Shown here in pieces: positions 58,242 to 64,000 of a stretch of DNA of 64,000 nt. Made by a program: the position numbers and the translations under genes. Position 1 is the stretch's first letter. The number at the start of each line of letters is the position of its first letter. Location: the NCBI GenBank assembly GCA_023653785.1, contig JAMKCH010001597.1:17645-81644 (forward strand), given 5' to 3'. Below the pieces are notes generated by a model, which searched no databases, was not told where the DNA came from, and saw only the letters and a list, made by a program, of their open reading frames with translations. This DNA comes from Ophioderma brevispina (lineage: Eukaryota; Echinodermata; Ophiuroidea; Amphilepidida; Ophiodermatidae).

Positions 58242-58603
58242 TTAAAGGCTGGACTCAGAGATTCGAATATATTTTTTGTGTAGTAGGCCTAATTAAAATA
58301 ATCATCTAGAACTAAAGGTAATCACCGAAATGCTCAATTCCAAAGTTAGAGATGAATTCAGATTTTCCGTTTTGATGCCGTAACATTATTCACAGTATAC
58401 CAGTGCCATAGGATTACCGTGTAGGCCGAAAACAAAAATTCCGGATCCAGAATTTATAAAACAAAGTTGTGATTTACTATGTCAAGGACTAGGTTTCGAG
58501 CGTAGTTATGTCACACAGTGATTAGTTATGGACAAGCCTATGTATAGGCAAAAAACGGATTTGTTTGAAAATTGAATGCCGCCCTCATCTGAGTCGCCTT
58601 TAA
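58242..58603 (+). mobile_element. MITE family G, copy G2
   Basis: TTAA is present at 58242-58245 and 58600-58603. The left end is TTAAAGGCTGGACTCAGAG and the right end read inward TTAAAGGCGACTCAGATGA: the same terminal word with a 2-base indel. It is collinear with G1. Length is 362 bp. G1 and G2 are in the same orientation, 698 bp apart. Confidence 0.87.
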
Positions 58604-59064
58604 TTTCATCCATTTGTGTGCCGAGCCATTGCCAGACTAAAAGTATGCAAGTATCTCATGCAAGACCTAGATATTGGTAGATGAATATGGTTATTCAGTT
58701 AGGTTTCATTGCCGATACCTTCTGAGTATCCAGGCAACTAATGCCTTTTTGTGTGCAACTGCATAATAGAGCTATCCAAGCTTAACTGCAGCAAATCTAC
58801 CAATAAAAAAAATGCTATTAGGGTTATCTGTTCAATATATCTGATCACAAAAAGAACTACTATTCTTGATCCTGACAACAGAGTATCGTATTGGCACATA
58901 ATGTGGTTACTGCAATTCTTGTCAGTGTACTTTGAACCTGTGGGTCTATCCCTACCTTTCACTTCCTCAGAAATGGGAGTTTGTGTAAAGATTTAACCCA
59001 TTACTTTTGAAAAACATAAACTGGGCACAGAAAACCAGTTGATGATGCATACTCCTGGTGTAAA
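58604..59064. other. No gene recognised
   Basis: No supported feature. Confidence 0.4.
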
Positions 59065-59074
59065 GGGGTGGAGC

Positions 59075-59294
59075 AAGAGGAAGAACCAGTCGGCTTCCCA
59101 CAATGCATTGCTTCATTGGAAGTTTTTGTACAAGTTGCCATGTGGATCGTTAGAGATGAAACGCTCTTAAAATGCAATTTGTGATCAGTACTGTCAATTT
59201 AGCCATGTTTCATCACTACCGATCCACATCAGTACATGTACAAAAAAACCTCCATGGAAGCAATGGCATTTGGGAAGCTATTGAAATATTCTCT
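59075..59294. mobile_element. 220-bp foldback element with 10-bp flanking duplication
   Basis: The element is almost entirely two inverted arms of about 100 bp. The left arm order (GGCTTCCCA, AATGCATTGCTTC, GTTTTTGTACA, TGTGGATCG, GATGAAAC, GATCAGTACTG) is repeated on the opposite strand from the right end (AGCTTCCCA, AATGCCATTGCTTC, TTTTTTGTACA, TGTGGATCGG, GATGAAAC, CAGTACTGATC). Identical GGGGTGGAGC lies at 59065-59074 and 59295-59304. The long arms and a 9-10 bp duplication resemble non-autonomous Mutator-type (MULE) elements. Confidence 0.85.
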
Positions 59295-59304
59295 GGGGTG
59301 GAGC

Positions 59305-62300
59305 TATCAACTCATAGAACATGTCAGTGGTCGGTGACCCAGCAATAGAAGATAGCCTATTAAAGAAGTAGCCATCAGAGTCATGCGTTTTTTTTCCAAT
59401 GCAAGAACCTGGAAGTACGCGCTTATCAAAGGTTTCTGTTCCCGAGTATAGATGGGTATATCGTTGGGTGGATTTATCCCAACAAAAATGATCACTTGTA
59501 GAATAAATCACCTGATATGCCGATTTTGCGTGTAGAGATGGGTCTTCTCCCCCGAAGTACCTTTAAATGTTCCTGATATACATGGGTAAACTATTCTCCG
59601 CATTGGTTTCACCTTCTTGGCTGAACTATGTTCCCAATTATTCCCCACTGACTATCCTGGGAGCTAGGCAAAGTGCAGTCTATTTCACCTTGTATTGCTC
59701 ATTTGTAAGCCAAGACAATTCCTAATTTTCCGCTTGGTAGATTGTGTTGAGGCGTTTTTTGTGTCGGGTGTTTTTTGCTTTTATTTCATTATTGTTGGTA
59801 CTTAGGTGATAGCCTGTGGCTTTGTTTCTCTACAGCAAGATGTTTGTTTCTCAAGAGGCACTGCAACACATGCATCAGGAAAGACCCTAGGCAAGGTTCA
59901 AGTCATGGTGCTATTGACGGATGGTGACAATGAATTGGGCTAAGAAAGTGATTGGTAAGTGAATGTGTGATGGGTAGACACAGTATAGGAGTAGGCCTAC
60001 ATACATCGCACACATGTGACATCCTTTGGTATTATTTCCTTTCCCAAGCATAATTCTTACCACAAAAAAAGAAGTTACTATTCAGTAAAAGACCCTAGAA
60101 AAGTAAAGTTTGCAATTATAATGAGAGAGAGAATTAGAGTGGGGAGGCCCAAACTGGGAGAAGTTGGAGGTCGGAGGCACTTTGTGATGACCCTGCAAAA
60201 GCACTTGAGAAGGCTCCTCCAATTGTTAGGACTGGTTCACCGATACTTTGAGCTATTTGCCAACTTGTCCCTTATAAAGACCCGGAATAAAGAGTCTATT
60301 TCAATCACATCTTATTTGTAAAATATTTCTAGTGAGTTTACTATAAGAGCTAAAAGATTCAAAACAGGATCTTTCGGGCCGTATGCAGGATTTCTTTACG
60401 GGGGGTGCGGGGTCTTTGAAAAAAGTGGACCTTATTTTGGAAAAATGGACCTAAACCCCCTAAAATGGTCCTTTTTTGGACGTTTGAGCTCTCATCCGCA
60501 AAATGTGGCTTTTTGGTCATATTTTTCCTACTAAATTTGGCACCTTTTATCAAACACAAATCGGCAAAAATTGGGTCCTTTTCCCTTTTTGGGGAATTTT
60601 GGGTGGTGCGACCTCACCCCACCCAGCACCCCCCCCCCCCCGGGATCTTTGATTTCAAGTACCGTACATTGTGGGGTTTAACACCAGAATATTTCCTAGT
60701 CTTTAATGCTATTTGGAAGTACAAATATACTATGGAATTAAGTATGTAGTGTATTTTGGCCCTATAACTCCCTTTTTCCTACCTCTGTGTATTGCATCAG
60801 AGTGAGATTTTTGTGGTTGCACCAACCACACTATCACATTGACATAGAGGTGTTTCTACTGAAGTTGTTTACCGTGTCGGACCCCGGATCGCTCTGTTTA
60901 TCCCGGCTCAGTAGTTAACAGACCGACCGCCGTTTTTTTAGTTTTACATCCATAAAAAATACAAAATCATTCAAGATTTACATTCGAAATACCGTAAGGG
61001 ATATGCCTACACGCCCGTGCTGGTGAAACCCCTCGAGCAAGAAATGCATGAAAGTTTTGGGCAATTGGAAGAGGGGAAAATTGTGTGACCCCTGTCCGTG
61101 TCTGTCAAAAGGTACGATAGCGGTAAGTGCAATCGAGCATGCTATATACAGGTATAATGACTTTCAATCGAAGTAAATGAATAGCGGAAAATGCCGGGTC
61201 CTGATTGGAGCAGGCAAAGAAGCCGCTTTTTGCGGTGTTGGCAGTAGAAACATGCTCTTAAAGAGATAGTGGGTTTTTACACCATGCACCCAAAAGACAG
61301 CATATCTTGAATGCTTTGCGTGAAGATGCATTCAATTATATACGAACCTCACTCAACACAGGAGTTATAGAAAACAGTTGGGGTCATGTTCAGCCTTAAC
61401 CGTGAACAAGATATAATTGACTGCACCAAAGTTTTTGTTACTGAAAACATTCATTATAAAAATGGGTATCAGTATAATTATCCGGGATAATTATAAGCTT
61501 AAATTTCGATTCAAGGCTGTAGTAAACCCCAAGTCACACTGTGCATATTTTTTTTGCATCAATTTGAAAAGCAGATTGGATATCATGTGATGACATTTTT
61601 TTCCATGAATGTTGATTTAGGAAAAAATTACTGTTACAAAATCCAGGCACCAGATCTCCAGTTTACATGTACATGCCCTGTTTCGTTTTACTAGGACTTT
61701 GAACCCAAAACAAACTAGGAAAAGTGTTAAGTGGTGCTACCGTGTAGGAGTCACTTAGTTTTTCAGAACCCCCAATATAGTGTTTTATTTCTTAGCCCAT
61801 ATTCACCTCAGGCATTGAGTTTAAAAACCTGTGATGTTGACATACGTAGTAATTAGATGGATGGAAATGAATGGAGAGTGGTTTGAAGGGAAAATAGTCC
61901 ATTTTAGATGGGTGTTACTGTGTACAAAAGTCATTTTACCAAAGGAAAATGGATTTTGGCCTTGGATTTTGAGTTTGGGGTTATAACCTTGTTCATGCTT
62001 GAGGAGAACTATAAAAGCAATAATTAGCCATTTCAGATTTTTTAAGAGCGCCCCCAATTTTCAAAAAAATTGATATTTACACGTTGCATTGGTAACTGGC
62101 CTAGTAACCCTACCTGTGAATGGTTTAAGCTCGAAAAATGTCTGTGTCCTACACAAACAAGGAATTTTTGTAATTAGAATCATTATTATCGGAGATCCCG
62201 AAGTAATAATTCACGGGCTAGCTGGAAACGGCCTTCCCAAGTGAAATAGCCGGGAAATAGCGCATGTACGGTCCTACGCTCATCCATTCTTTGTTTTATT

Positions 62301-62689
62301 GGTTCAGGCAAACCAAGTTAGAGGTTATGTTCTCGGTGGCACTAGTTTCATCATGGAAGAACATAAACTTAGCTTTTTCCAGCTCTAGCATGGTTAAGTT
62401 GAATCTAGGATCCCAATTCTAATTACCAAAATCGCCATTTTATAGATAATACGCATTTTTGAACATTCTCGTTTCGCAGGTGTATTTTCTAGACAATAAA
62501 CAACATAGCTGTGCAAAAATATCACTTTTTGGAAACTTGGGGGAGGCGCTCTTGAAACTTTGCAACTTTGAGAAGCTTTGAGAATAGATTGGATGAGTTC
62601 TGCAAAAGCATTTTTCCTGCGCACATACTTGAAATTTTATACAATTTTTTTATGTTCTGACAAAATGCCCCATTCCCAAATCTTGAATT
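59305..62689. other. No gene recognised; low-complexity MITE remnant
   Basis: A C run lies at about 60630-60641 in a TGGACC-rich segment (60370-60650). Two AAGAGCGCCCCC or complementary words near 62043 and 62540 resemble the family C left end and may mark eroded copies. No gene supported. Confidence 0.4.
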
Positions 62690-63140
62690 TGGACTTAAAG
62701 AAAGCGCCCCCATTTTTTAATGTGTTTTTCGTATTTTAAGGGCCATAGAAAAAAACAAGTTTGTCTCAGAAGACCGCGCGCATTAGGTTAAAATTGCTTT
62801 TGACCGCATAATTTTTTTTTTTTAGGTTTTATTCACTTTACATTTTTTTTTTTGTAAAATATTCAGAAAATATTTTTTGCTTTTTGAAACTTTTTTAAAA
62901 ATAGGGCCAAAAATGCATTAAAAAAAACAAAAAAAACACATTTGCATTAGCATTTTTCTATAAAAAACAAAAAAACGCATTTCGCATTAGCATTTTCACT
63001 TCTTCTGAGACAACTTTTTTTTTTTGGCTAATGCTTTATCAACATATTTTTGCACCTGAAGTGAATAAGCCAAAGCACCATCTTTCTGTCTTTATGTAAT
63101 CAGATGGTGATTTAGTATTTTTCTGTTGTGCTCAATTACT
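62690..63140 (+). mobile_element. MITE family C fragment, copy C3, interrupted
   Basis: AAAGCGCCCCCATTTTTT near 62700 and, after a 260-bp insertion, CACCTGAAGTGAATAAGCC, TATGTAATCAGATGG and TGATTTAGTATTTTTCTG near 63050-63120 match C2 in order. The remainder is lost. Confidence 0.65.
62757..63016. mobile_element. 260-bp inverted-repeat element nested in C3
   Basis: The left end is AAGTTTGTCTCAGAAGA. The right end read inward is AAGTTGTCTCAGAAGA, differing by one base. The interior is nearly all A/T with T runs and a tandem pair of AAAAACAAAAAAA-CGCATTT-GCATTAGCATTTT units near 62910-62995. It is non-coding. Confidence 0.78.
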
Positions 63141-64000
63141 TCAATAGCTATCCTCTTTCTTTTGTTCACCAAATTTTGATATTGGTGTAGTGTAACCATT
63201 GTACACATAGCGCAAATTTTAGAAATGAGAAATTATTACTTCAATGGATGGTTCTATCCTCTCAAGCAAAATTTCAATGCAGCTGGGTAATCATACTATA
63301 AAGATCGAACTTCGCCATGTTGTTTTTCCCTGGAGGCTACAGTTGACAACAGGAGGTCCGCCATGTTACTGTGTACCCTATCAGTAATAACCCGTCCCCA
63401 TCGTGACTCTCGATTGCTCGGGGTTTATGTCTTCAAACTGATAGATATTTAGATTTCCATTATATGCAAATAACGTGGTTGTAAAATATGCTAAATATGT
63501 TTAACCAGTATAGATGCGTATTGAATTCCGGTGGTTTGACAAGGAGTAAATACGTAATTGAGTACCAGTTTTCTATGGTACGAGTTGTCATCCATTTTCG
63601 TGGCGTCATTCCCATTGTCCTTCGAGTTTTACCTTTGTAATTTCTATGTAAATTGATTATTTCTCGATGCATAAAGAAACAATATTAGGCCTACGGCAAA
63701 ACATTCAAGATTGATTTATCACTATCTATTTAATCTCATTAAATACTTTCTAATGATCATCAACGTGTTATTTTGTGACGAAAAATTCGTGACCTTTTTG
63801 TTCTCGCGTTACATCGTTGGATCGCGTGGGCGAGTTTTGACATCTTTGATAGTTATTTCTAAAATTATTATATTTTTTGGAAACAAAAAAAATAAAGAGG
63901 ATAAAGATACCTCATATATCCGTTGGAATAATACTTTAAACTATTTTTTATCAGTAATTACAGGCATGTTCATTAACGTATTTTCGGAATAAATAATTGG
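63141..64000. other. No gene recognised
   Basis: The frame at 63711-63992 is AT-rich and low in complexity. No domain recognised. Confidence 0.4.

Noticed and set aside
5604..59304. CRISPR-like spaced repeats among the recurring words
   Set aside because: Repeats are dispersed, irregularly spaced and belong to MITEs; the sequence is eukaryotic.
60359..60749. TGGACC-rich segment with a long C run as a defined MITE
   Set aside because: A candidate inverted end could not be matched on both sides, so it is described only as low-complexity.

Overview
This window looks like intergenic or intronic DNA from an animal nuclear genome. It is AT-rich, has almost no long open reading frames, and is filled with decayed transposons, short inverted-repeat elements (MITEs), a SINE and simple repeats. 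It shows no operons, no Shine-Dalgarno-spaced genes, no CRISPR array, no rRNA gene and no intact tRNA gene. Frequent GTAGGCCTAC-type words, Jockey/CR1-like retrotransposons and a TMTC2-like exon suggest a marine invertebrate deuterostome, possibly an echinoderm. That placement is inference. Layout: 1-2.9 kb, a broken non-LTR retrotransposon on the plus strand. 2.9-10.7 kb, dense nested MITEs, including a 318-bp direct repeat pair, an element carrying about 20 TAGTC/GACTA words, two oppositely oriented family A elements, and hAT MITEs inside other inverted repeats. 11.1-13.7 kb, a 1-kb tandem duplication with a 556-bp insertion in one copy only. 19.0-21.5 kb, a decayed CR1/L2-like retrotransposon on the minus strand. 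21.7-44 kb, scattered MITEs in otherwise featureless AT-rich DNA. 44.4-46.5 kb, a GC-rich decayed Jockey-like retrotransposon on the minus strand. 48.1-48.4 kb, a possible unidentified exon. 49.0-49.7 kb, a MITE interrupted by a tRNA-derived SINE. 51.3-51.9 kb, the only host protein-coding segment I recognise: a TMTC2-like exon on the plus strand with plausible splice sites but several reading-frame breaks. 52-64 kb, more MITEs, including a 220-bp foldback with a perfect 10-bp flanking repeat. The unifying observation is a set of five sequence-unrelated MITE families (A, B, C, E, G), about 300-420 bp each, that begin and end at TTAA with termini of the form TTAA-AG/AAG...CT/CTT-TTAA. Together they account for about fifteen copies here. 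TTAA targets with purine-rich 5' termini fit the Kolobok superfamily better than piggyBac, but no transposase is present to prove it. A second class, hAT MITEs with 8-bp target duplications, is represented by at least six copies, three with perfect 8/8 duplications. The genes do not form a pathway. I found no convincing new biological system beyond this transposon ecology.
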